Positions 55,101-64,000 of a stretch of 64,000 nt of DNA are shown here, piece after piece. The notes beneath the pieces were generated by a model, which ran no database searches, was not told where the DNA came from, and saw only the letters and a list, made by a program, of their open reading frames with translations. The number at the start of each line of letters is the position of its first letter. Within the stretch, counting starts at the first letter, position 1. Position numbers and translations under genes: made by a program. Source of the stretch: Aristolochia californica (Eukaryota > Streptophyta > Magnoliopsida > Piperales > Aristolochiaceae); contig JARWKL010000009.1 in NCBI GenBank assembly GCA_029961685.1, positions 30,253,708-30,317,707 of the forward strand. Reading direction: 5' to 3'.

Positions 55101-57709
55101 CTTTAAATAAGAAACAAAACAGAAGTTCAAAATTTAAATAAAAGAGATAAATCCTATCTGATGAATCTCGTAAAATCAAGAAAAAAAAAGGATAAACCAT
55201 TATCTGATAAATCAGGATAAAATAAAAACGAAAATAAGATAAATTACAAATTTTTAGGGTGGTGGGTTCTGGTGTGACCCGATGTCTCCCAGTGTAGACT
55301 CGTGTGATTGGTGGTGTTCCCACCAAAATATAGCAAACAAATTGATGAAAATAAAAGAATGGAAGGATTTTTTAAAAACTGAGGCTAAATGTGCTCTGAA
55401 ATTTTACTAATTCAAGTTCAAGCTAGTAATGTTTTTCAACCATGCATACAGTCAGCTCTTAGAACTGAGATTCCTAACATAACTGAGCCGTGTCAGTCTT
55501 AGAACTGAGATTCCTATGATAACTGAGCCATAAGCAGGCTAATTCAAGTTACTTACCAACTCAATTCCTCCGACTGAACTATATAATATTCAATTTGGAT
55601 TTCTATATTAGCTATAGTAAGAATTTCCATATTTTTATTTATTCTACATAATATTCCTTCTTGAAACGCCTTTCCTCTGAAAGATGTGTCAAGCACGTTA
55701 TCAGCTGTGGGTCTTATTAATTAGGGTTAAGAGATCTTGATAGGAGGGAGGCAGTATTCAGGTGGTACAATGTTAATCACCCCATTGTGGCTTTTTTAGT
55801 CAGTGAATATGAGAGTATCCTGCATTGCTTTGGTGCTCCTTCAGCCACTGATTGATTGGAAGTATACCTTTTTTTTTTTTTTTTCGGTACTCATTGATGG
55901 ACATTGATTTTTTTAATCTTCAGGGGTTAATTCATGAAGTCTTCACTGGAATATTGCGTGGCCTATCTGGAGCTAAAATCACCCGACCAGGAAAATTCAG
56001 AAGTTGCCAACATGGATATGCTGTAAAGTCTTCGTTAAAAGCTGAAGATGGAGTCCTCTATCCCTTGGAGAAAGGCTTCTTCTTTTTGCCTAAACCCCCT
56101 ACACTCATTCTTCATGATGAGGTAACAAATCAATGGAGAAAAAATTGACATTCCTATCTTTGTACCATTGAACTATATCTATTCCTTATGATATCTTGTT
56201 ACTTGATTAATCTGATATGATATTAATTATTTTTTATATGTATTATATTTCATGCCTAGATTGAATATGTTGAATTTGAGAGACATGGAACTGGAGCCTC
56301 CAGTTCGCAATATCACTATTTTGATCTACTCGTGAAATTGAAGAATGAGCAAGAGCATTTGTTCCGGAACATTCAGAGGAATGAGTATCATAATCTTTTT
56401 GACTTCATTAGGTAGGTCTATGGGACCTTTTTGTTTTTAGAGAGGAGATCTACATTAGAATAGAGTGGGCCATGTTGCCTTGTTAGATAGTCCAGTAGGT
56501 GTATTTCTGTTATATTGGTTGCACATGCTTCCGTCATTTCTTATGTTATGTTTTCCACAGTGGGAAGGGTCTGAAAATCATGAATCTTGGAGAAGTGCAA
56601 ACTACAGATGGAGTTGCAGCTGCTCTCAGTAATGATGATGATGATGCTGTTGACCCACATCTTGAACGGATTAAAAATCTAGCTGGGGGTGATGAAAGTG
56701 ATGAAGAGGTACTTCACCCTGAACTCGTATGATTGATTTGTTGATTGGACTAGGATGCTTGAGGTTGACATAAGTTCACATATGATTTTTCCCAGGATGA
56801 AGATTTTGTTGCAGACAAGGATGATGGAGGCTCTCCAACAGATGATTCAGAAGAAGGATCAGATGTAAGCCAAGAGTACAAAGATGTAAGCCATCTTCAC
56901 CTGTTTTCACTGAAACAAGCTCTCTTCACTTTAAAGAATATAATTTTTTTTATTTTCACTTACTGAAAGACGCATGATTAATGCTGAGAATGTCTTGTTA
57001 ATTTCCAATACGGACTCTGTGATTCAGAAACCTGCCAAGAAGGAAGGCAAGAAAGAAGGTGCTGCCTCCAAGCCTGCCTCAAAGAGGAAAGTCAAGGACG
57101 GGGATGAGGAGGGTTCTAAGAAGAGAAAACAAAAGAGGAAAAAAGATCCTAATGCACCTAAGAGGGCAATGTCTGGTTTTATGTTTTTCTCTCAAACTGA
57201 GAGAGATGTAAGCTTTTATAAAGTTCTCTGGTTCTTGCTGTTTGTGTCCTTGCAGTACAAATACCCCTTGCGGACCTACATAGGAATGTCTAGTATCGTG
57301 GTTTTTGTATTGACATTTACCTTTGAGCGCTAGAGGTCCCTGAAGTTCTCTAGAACTAGCCCTTACCTTTTTGATAAGTATTGATTGTGAGGGAAGCACG
57401 GTGATCTTCCATGTTTGTGTTTTGCAGTTTCTAAAGAAAGATAGTCCTGGACTTTCGTTTACAGACGTGGGTAGGGCTCTGGGAGAGAAGTGGAAGAAGA
57501 TGACAGGTACTTCCAACGTTCTTATATTGGATGTTTGGTTGTTTTCTTCTGGTCATACATGTGATGCACTTGTTGATCTTTCAGGGGAGGAGAGGGAGCC
57601 TTATGAGCAAAAAGCTCGGGATGATCAGAAGCGTTACAAGGAAGAGATGGCCGGTTACAAGAACACTCCTGCAAATAGAGATTCCGGGAATGAGTCAGAC
57701 AGTGCTTAG
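49159..57709 (+). CDS. SSRP1: FACT complex subunit SSRP1
   Basis: SSRP1 pairs with SPT16 in the FACT histone chaperone, which loosens and rebuilds nucleosomes during transcription and replication. Sixteen exons join in phase: 49159-49212, 49472-49666, 50476-50581, 51011-51147, 51628-51711, 51817-51911, 51995-52103, 52325-52411, 52547-52639, 55924-56121, 56260-56411, 56561-56708, 56796-56864 (or -56885), 57028-57207, 57428-57506, 57585-57709. The product is 636 or 643 residues, the usual plant length. It starts [17 protein letters not shown], has the structure-specific recognition and Rtt106-like PH regions ([56 protein letters not shown]), an acidic stretch ([13 protein letters not shown]), a Lys-rich segment and a C-terminal HMG box from [12 protein letters not shown] (~549) to about 615. 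Exon 13 has two in-frame donors. Confidence 0.95.
52640..55923 (+). other. Large intron 9 of SSRP1 with inserted repeats
   Basis: At 3.3 kb this is by far the longest SSRP1 intron. It contains a LINE tail (53740-54115), a GA-rich patch at 54990-55050 and AT-rich DNA. No splice-competent alternative exon is apparent. Confidence 0.7.
53740..54115 (+). mobile_element. LINE 3' end (RNase H tail) in SSRP1 intron 9
   Basis: An open frame (53751-54056) reads [15 protein letters not shown], then [11 protein letters not shown] and [19 protein letters not shown]. This is the C-terminal half of the RNase H-like domain of plant LINEs. It is followed by a 3' end ending in TATATATATAAA near 54115. It is 5'-truncated, as is normal for LINEs, and lies in the same orientation as the host gene. 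Confidence 0.7.
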
Positions 57710-59309
57710 ATGTTGTCCACTGCCCTATGTAACGTTGGCCCTGACTTATGGTGATATATATGCTTAAGAGTGAGAAAGAATATATGACCCGCGACTGTAG
57801 AACTGAGACGCTTATTACTTGTAATATCGTTTTCAGTTTTTTGCTATCCTTTTTACCGTGAAACAGGTTGTATACCAGATCTCTTGTGGGCTCAACCGAT
57901 GGAATCAAAAGCTGCTAGTGCTGCATTTGGACGGGGAAGAGACTTGTACAGTAAAAGGTTTATGCTTTGGTAATTATGACAATTATGAGCCATCAGTTTT
58001 ATCAGAAAAAATTGAGGCCTCTCAGAACTTGGTTCCACTGATTGAATGCGTAGGACCAAGCTGCGGGACTTGAGCTTTACGGGGTACTTCAGCATGCAGA
58101 TGAAGAGGGCATGCAGTAGACGACGACGTTACACAAGAGGGTACTATTTTTATATTGATAATACTGTAGTGGATGAATGGTCTATGTAATTTCACTTGTA
58201 AATGCTTATAGAAGGATTAACCACATCAGCCTGTCCAAAAATTGTAATTTATGTTCTCTTTGATGAAATATTAGGTAATACTAAACTTCACATTCCATTC
58301 TTTTGAGCGGCAGCCACACACTGCACTTCCTAAATGTTCATGTCTTCTATTTATTTTTGTGAAAATGTCGAATATGACTCTCAAAGATACTGAATTTCCA
58401 GGCACAGTCAATTAAACCATGCATTCTCAATTGTAATTTAATGGACAGTTAAGAGAATAAAAGTGTGAAATTATTAAATTGGAAGCATTACCCATGTCTT
58501 CCATTTTCTTTTTGTGTTTAAAATTTTTCTCAGATTTTATTAGTCTTATTTAAAACTTTGACTAATCATTTTAGAATTACAGTTCCTTCTGTCTTTTTGC
58601 TGCAAAAGAGACTAAATTCATTAAAATCGAAAGCACCCAAATTTTCAGAAGAAAAAAGTATCCACTTGGCTCTAGTATGAGAATTTTAACACATAATCGG
58701 ATGGTCATTTTATAAGTATATAATTGACATCATGTACTGATTTTATGATTACATGAGAACCCAAAATACACATATAGGATACTGTAGGTGTATAAGAATC
58801 AGAGAAAATGAGAAACCTCAAGTGGAGCATTATGTATCGATGTTATTGATTTACCTACTAGTAGTCTAATAAAATAAAATAAAAAAGCTTGAAACTTCAA
58901 ATATCAGATCAAAACTCAAATGCTAATGAATAAGATTTAAATTGAGGTAATAACTTCTGGAGTGATGAAAATTTCATATAGGCCATTCTGCTCTTGTCAA
59001 ATTGCAATGAATTGGTTGAGTCGTGGAGAAGATATCTTTATCTTCTAGCTCATCCTATTTCTATCATGATGTAATGCTATCAGTTTCAATAAATTCCCAC
59101 ACAAATTGCGAAAAAATGCTTGCTCCATTGCTCTCAACTTTCAATGATGTATTTAAAAGAGTTCAGGAACGATGAAAGAGTTGGTGACGTATTTAATGGA
59201 AAGACGCTTTTTCTTCTGTAGTTTCATGTTGATCTACACTCCTGGTCATCTTCATTAAGCGGATAACTTCTTGACTTGATCAATTATAAAAGTCAGTGCA
59301 ATATTTAAC
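57710..59309. other. SSRP1 3' flank and AT-rich intergenic DNA
   Basis: The first few hundred bases are the SSRP1 3' untranslated region. The small frames there (57858-58095) overlap on both strands and are not supported. The rest is AT-rich with no gene. Confidence 0.45.
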
Positions 59310-59322
59310 ATGGTATCAGAAC
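59300..59322 (+). mobile_element. LTR end and primer binding site remnant
   Basis: ATATTTAACA followed by TGGTATCAGAAC has the layout of a copia LTR end and its primer binding site with one mismatch. I found no gag frame or second LTR nearby. Confidence 0.35.
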
Positions 59323-62300
59323 ACATATATGTTCATCAGAATTGTTTTTTCCTCTTCCTCTGCCTCTCCACCCGTAACTCGAACGATGCCCTTTACAATT
59401 ACGTTTAGAACGCCAAGGTGGAATTAAGAAGGGTGTTAGACTTTAAAAACAGAAGAAAGCGACCAGACCCGGCTTCGATCTAATTTCCTTGATTGTGTCG
59501 TTTGAATGATAAAAATGAAAAAAAGGACCACCAATAATGAACTGCTGAAATATCCTAATAATTCAAGCTTAGTTACTCCAGTGGGGACATGCTGTTCTTT
59601 CCAAGTCTAAGAGAATTTAGTATTGATTTCTTCCCCTTCAAGAATGCCTCGTTCATTACCTCCCGTTACCTGGGGAGGGGCCGCCGCCTCCAATTTCAAA
59701 GCTCAAACAGGAAAGGCTTCAAGTAACATTCAAAGATTAACTCTCCTTCCCGCATTTTATATCTCGTTCGATCATACCCTTCACCAAACCTTCGGAATTG
59801 GGAGCTTCCGTAAATTTAGGGAATATTTTTATAGAATAAGGGATGCAGTAGGGAGCTCGAAGCATGCTTTATGGGCAACTTCCTACAGTTCTGAACAGTT
59901 CTCGTAGTGGATGAGGCAATAGCCATATTATCTTTTCAGTATTTATTAATCTTGCTATTATTTCCGACTTGATATTTGAAATGGGTCACCCCCAACGCCT
60001 CGTCCAAATTCCGCATCTTTGGACCTCTTCCTTAATTATCTATGTCCATGTCCAGTTGTCCTCCTCAACGTAGAATTTTTTGCATTATGTTTGGTTAGTG
60101 TCCTGCAAAGATAAGTTGGAAGAAATCATGATCAGGACCCTTTAAGCCTAGTTTAATCAGCCGTTTATGCTGACATTTCTCTTCATGTTTTAATAATCTA
60201 AATAAGTGAACTGCAGAAGAGGCCTGCTTCCTAAGAATCCTTCAAAAAATGATGAAAGTGAATAACATTTCTATAAGATTCAAATGTGGCGCTTTAACAC
60301 AACAGATTCCTCCACTGAAAAAGTACAAGAGAAACTGGGGGCTTTATTTTCCCTTGGGCCGATCGTAAAGCCATAAAGGAAAAGGTTGATCATACCAAAC
60401 CCAATAACCAAGTGAGTTCAAATAAAGAAGCCTTTATTAGGAAAAGCTGGAGAAAAAATATGCAGCTCCGGGGATTATTCAAACCATGCAACATCAAGTG
60501 CGCTTTGATGTGGATGACTACTCTATTATAGGCTTTAAACCAGTCTTCTTCTATTCGCATGGATCGCCTGCTTTATTGATTTCCTTCAGCAACGGGAAGT
60601 AGCACTTTTACTCATCCTTGAAGGTTACTCTTGATTTTTACCACAAAATCCATCTTGGAGGAGGAGAAACAGAATGTGCATTCAAGGCAAAAGTTGGAAT
60701 ATGAACCCTGGCATTGTATCCTCTTCAAAAGCAAAGGACGGAATCAGTTATTTGCCGCATCACCCACGACACTGTACAGAACTTTAGCCCCAACCCGAAT
60801 GGATGGGTATGACATTTGTAAAGTGTACACAATTAAAGTAGTCTGATTGGGGCGATCACGATCGCCACAGGCTTTTATTGGACGTAAACCCTCTGGAGTT
60901 CCGAAAAGCTCGCAGTCTTCGTATAGAAGGCGCACAGGAAAGAACAAAAAAATAAAAAACATAAGATACATAACTTTCATGGTGGAAATGGTGGATGATC
61001 CACCACCACAAGTGACAGATGTCCGCTGTCACTGTACACCTGGCGTAGAGTACGTGGTGACCTGGGTCGTCGATTAGGTCTCTGTTGATAATTGATGCAA
61101 TAAGGACTCTGTTTTCGTCACATCCCATTGCCCAGAGAGGCAAACTCTAGCATTCCGCTGCTACATACCGATCAGGAGCCCTACAGTTTTAAGACTCTGT
61201 CCTTTCCCTCTATTTTTTTTATCAAAACAACCGAAATAAAAGCTAAAAGAAGGTCAGTCAAGGCGCTGATCAAGTGACACATGTACTCCACAAATTTGAA
61301 ATCATGGAGGAAGACCAGTCCACCCATGTCAGGTAAAAGGTGACGTCCTTCGGTGTGAATGAAACCTGAAACTACCTGAAACAAGAAGAGCACACATACA
61401 CTATGAGATCTTCCGATCAAAGCACAAACACATTGTTGAAGCTTCTGAACTAATTGAAATCTCCGCGGACTCGTTAGCCTTTAATTCCATCTCGCCTGCA
61501 CTGGATCGGTAAATCATAATTACTTGTGCATAAACGCCATTTAGTAGATGTCTTGATGCGACCACCGACCGGAGGTTCATCGGATTGTGGCGGCCAGAGG
61601 ACTTCCAATCGCCGTCTGATAGGATTTGAGAGCAGGAAGCTTACTTCTTTTCTGATCAAAGAAGTTTTTGTACGACCAGCTTCATTTTTTTATTTTCACC
61701 GGCAAATGTGCCTTCTTGATTGTTGATTCGTCCTTCGCCTAGGTAAAACATCAAATCGACAAAAGAAATTTGACGGAACAGGGGGACGGATAGGGTTCAC
61801 CGACCGCCTCGAGATCTACGGATCCAAATTTATTTCGGCCAGGTGCGAAAGCAGAAACTCTAGTGATCGACAATACCTGCAGGCAGATGCAGATCTAGCA
61901 ATCTTATCTTTCCATGTCAAAGAGAAATGATTCAGATACAAACTCTGATGGTTTTTTTTTTTTTTTTTTCTGGTACGAATGAAGGAATGTTTCTGAATCT
62001 CTGAATCACAACAGAGCAGCAACGAGTAACGAACTCGATGATTTGATTTCCATAAAGAAAAAAATGAATAAGGAGCTAAAGTACTAAACAACAGTAAGGA
62101 ACTAGGCTACTTCGTACTGAGTCTGACCGATCCGTACATTTCAGATCTACAGCAAACCAATCGAAGAAGTGACTGCCAAGTGGTAGAGAGTGGTTGCGCG
62201 ACATTGATTCCCGCCAACCTCATCGAGCTGGCCAGTGGGCTTCTCTACCGCGGAACTCGTCAAAAAGCGAACGTAGGAACTTGAAATGGCTAAAAGACCT

Positions 62301-62524
62301 GAAGATCCAGTTAGAAATTACAAGAAGCAATATGATCAGATCCAGGTTTGTAAAGCTCTTTGTTAATAATAGAAACGGTGAGCACTTCTGGAGAAATAAG
62401 GGCAGTTCAGGAATTTGCCATTGCTAAATATCTCTCATCGTTGTTCCCATATGGCTCAATCAAGAGTAATTCAGTACAAATCTCATTGTCCTGTGAATAA
62501 TCCATGGTCCTTCTAGTAGTTTCG
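59323..62524. other. Intergenic region, only weak coding hints
   Basis: A 78-codon minus frame (60980-60744) starts with ATG and has a hydrophobic N terminus (MKVMYLMFFIFLFFPVRLLY) that resembles a signal peptide. An exon-like minus stretch (about 61376-61181, VVSGFIHTEGRHLLPDMGG) follows an acceptor-like TTGTTTCAG. Neither is recognised, and I could not build a gene from them. Confidence 0.3.
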
Positions 62525-62540
62525 CCCCCCCCCCCCCCCC
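62525..62540 (+). repeat. Poly-C run
   Basis: Sixteen C residues, about 280 bp upstream of the DUF761 start codon. Confidence 0.9.
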
Positions 62541-62639
62541 ACAACCTTTTTTTTTCTGGCTTCTTCTTCCTGGTGGACCTTTAAATAGCGTTCCCCTTCT
62601 CTTTGCTCATGACCAAGAAAAACCTCTCCTCCCAGGAGT

Positions 62640-62642
<3 letters not shown>

Positions 62643-62671
<29 letters not shown>
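62643..62671 (+). repeat. (CT)n microsatellite in the DUF761 leader region
   Basis: About 14 CT units located 150 bp upstream of the DUF761 ATG, probably in its 5' untranslated region. CT-rich leaders are common in plant genes. Confidence 0.85.
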
Positions 62672-62676
<5 letters not shown>

Positions 62677-62819
62677 CTCCCCTCTTCTCGCGCTTGCTCT
62701 TTCTTCGAGCAAAATTGAAAAAAAAACACAGAAGAAGAAGAAGAAAAACGACCTACCGTAGTGAAAGGAGTCACTCTTCGTCTCTCTCATTCATTTTCGC
62801 CCTGGAAGAAAGCAAGAAA

Positions 62820-63467
62820 ATGGAGGCTAGACCTCCTGTTTTAGCTAAGAGGCTGTGGCAAGTCGCGCGTGTCGTCTTCTTCATGCTCCGGAAAGGGATC
62901 TCGAAGCGGAAACTTATGATGGACCTCCATCTAATGATGAAGCGTGGCAAGATTGCCGGCAAGGCCATTGGGAATCTCATGTTCCACCATCACAACAGCT
63001 TCAGCTGCCACTCCCAAGACCCCCATCTCGCCTTCTTTGCGCCCCGTGAATATGAATTCAGCTGCAGCAACAGCCCTGCCTTTCCCTTCCACATCTCCAG
63101 GCGCTCCAAGAACCACCACAGTTACGCCTACTCCCACCACCACAACTACTTCTCCTGCAAACACCCTTCTGTGGAAGACGAGGTCGCAGTGTCTGCTCTT
63201 CAAAAGACACTTGAGATGTTAAACTCTGAAAAATCTGCCGCAGCCTCCCCCATGCCTCTCTCATGGTTCGGCCGGAGTCCGGCAGTACGTCAGCTGAGGA
63301 TCACGGACTCGCCCTTCCCTTTAAAAAACACTGACGAGGACTGCCATGTGGATAAGGAGGCGGAGGAATTCATTGAAAAATTCTATGAGCAGTTGAGACT
63401 GCAGAAGAAGATGGCCGCCCTGGAGGCAAGGTATTTCGAAGACCTTTGTGCCCGGGGTGGTGGCTGA
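62820..63467 (+). CDS. DUF761-family protein (215 aa)
   Basis: This is a single-exon frame from the ATG at 62820 (MEARPPVLAKRLWQVARVVF). The frame is open upstream, but no nearer ATG fits. The N terminus is basic, with FFMLRKGISKRKLMMDLHLMMKRGK, as in the DUF761/cotton-fibre-protein family. The middle is rich in His, Ser and Pro. The C-terminal DUF761 motif, DKEAEEFIEKFYEQLRLQ, spans residues 178-195. Family members are small plant proteins linked by expression studies to stress or growth, with no known biochemical activity. The basic N terminus and acidic/amphipathic C terminus are both intact. Confidence 0.85.
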   Translation: MEARPPVLAKRLWQVARVVFFMLRKGISKRKLMMDLHLMMKRGKIAGKAIGNLMFHHHNSFSCHSQDPHLAFFAPREYEFSCSNSPAFPFHISRRSKNHHSYAYSHHHNYFSCKHPSVEDEVAVSALQKTLEMLNSEKSAAASPMPLSWFGRSPAVRQLRITDSPFPLKNTDEDCHVDKEAEEFIEKFYEQLRLQKKMAALEARYFEDLCARGGG

Positions 63468-64000
63468 GATTTTGGTTCGATATGATTCATGTACGCGGCA
63501 ACGATGACAGAAGGTGGAACGATGGGAAAGAGAAATAATGGCGATTTGCGTTGGTGTTAAAAAAAATGGGCTTCTTTCGAGTTGCTGGTTTATATGTGAA
63601 TAATAATAGTGGCTATATGAATCTTTCTCTACGAATTTGTAAATTCGTAAAGGAAGTTCTGGTCTTCTGTTTTTCTAAGTTTAATGTTGTTCTTTTGTCC
63701 GCCCGCTTTGTAACGTTTCTTGCTACTGATCGAGGACTTCAACTGCGACTGTTTTCTTTTTATGCCTCTTTTTGGCTTTTCCGCGAGAGTTTTCCGCCAA
63801 AAAAGCTGGGTAGGTTGCACTCTCTCCAGTATCCAATCCAAAAGAGGTAATTAAAACTTAGAAGCACGTATATTTTCGATTTGAGAACACAGTTTCCTTT
63901 GGTTTTAAGCTTAAGCTTGAAGAGAAGATGAAGCTCAAAGACAACCATAATAAGGGGACTATTTGAATCCTGAGCACTTTTGATCTTCGGCCTGCAATAG
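63468..64000. other. 3' flank of the DUF761 gene
   Basis: It includes the probable 3' untranslated region. The frames at 63551-63850 and 63629-63948 lie on opposite strands and are not supported. Confidence 0.45.

Noticed and set aside
62931..63264. Minus-strand Val/Gly-rich and Arg-rich frames opposite the DUF761 gene
   Set aside because: They are shadows of the His/Ser/Pro-coding sense strand.

Overview
This window is nuclear DNA from a flowering plant. The evidence is GT-AG introns in AT-rich noncoding DNA, plant-only families (DUF1677, DUF761, pectinesterase-inhibitor fragments, a plant monoacylglycerol-lipase/caffeoylshikimate-esterase-like gene), SSRP1 with the HMG box at its C terminus as in plants, and many Ty1/copia, LINE, MULE and tiny LTR elements. 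I cannot name the species. All gene models and splice sites were read by eye.

Layout. 0-3 kb: noncoding, with two miniature LTR (SMART/TRIM-like) elements. 3.2-5.7 kb: a broken DUF1677 gene (minus) whose apparent intron holds the 5' half of a copia element. 6.0-7.7 kb: a complete MULE-type element with ~280 bp inverted ends and a perfect 9-bp target duplication. 9.1-9.6 kb: an intact DUF1677 paralog (minus). 10.8-12.0 kb: a small non-autonomous LTR element with an internal 54-bp tandem array. 13.7-18.6 kb: a full-length but mutated copia element that splits a host reading frame. 21.1-25.2 kb: a seven-exon alpha/beta hydrolase gene (plus). 25.6-28.5 kb: pectinesterase-inhibitor fragments around a decayed copia pol with a nested solo LTR. 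28.7-48.1 kb: six lachrymatory-factor-synthase-like (SRPBCC) genes, all on the minus strand, separated by an unrecognised split gene (30.1-31.0 kb), a second decayed copia pol (33.1-34.7 kb) and a LINE remnant (35.5-36.4 kb). 49.2-57.7 kb: SSRP1 of the FACT histone chaperone (plus), with a LINE piece in its largest intron. 62.8-63.5 kb: a DUF761 gene (plus). 57.7-62.8 kb has no gene I can support.

The SRPBCC cluster is the most interesting part. Five members have open frames. One has a TGA in place of a tryptophan that is invariant in the other five. All six keep the Arg and Glu that line up with the catalytic pair of onion lachrymatory-factor synthase. Two members carry a ~75-residue N-terminal extension that looks like an organelle targeting peptide. 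The array seems to be a duplicated short-gene plus long-gene module, but the two long copies are far more alike in their domain than the two short copies are. This suggests gene conversion or unequal constraint. The substrate is unknown.
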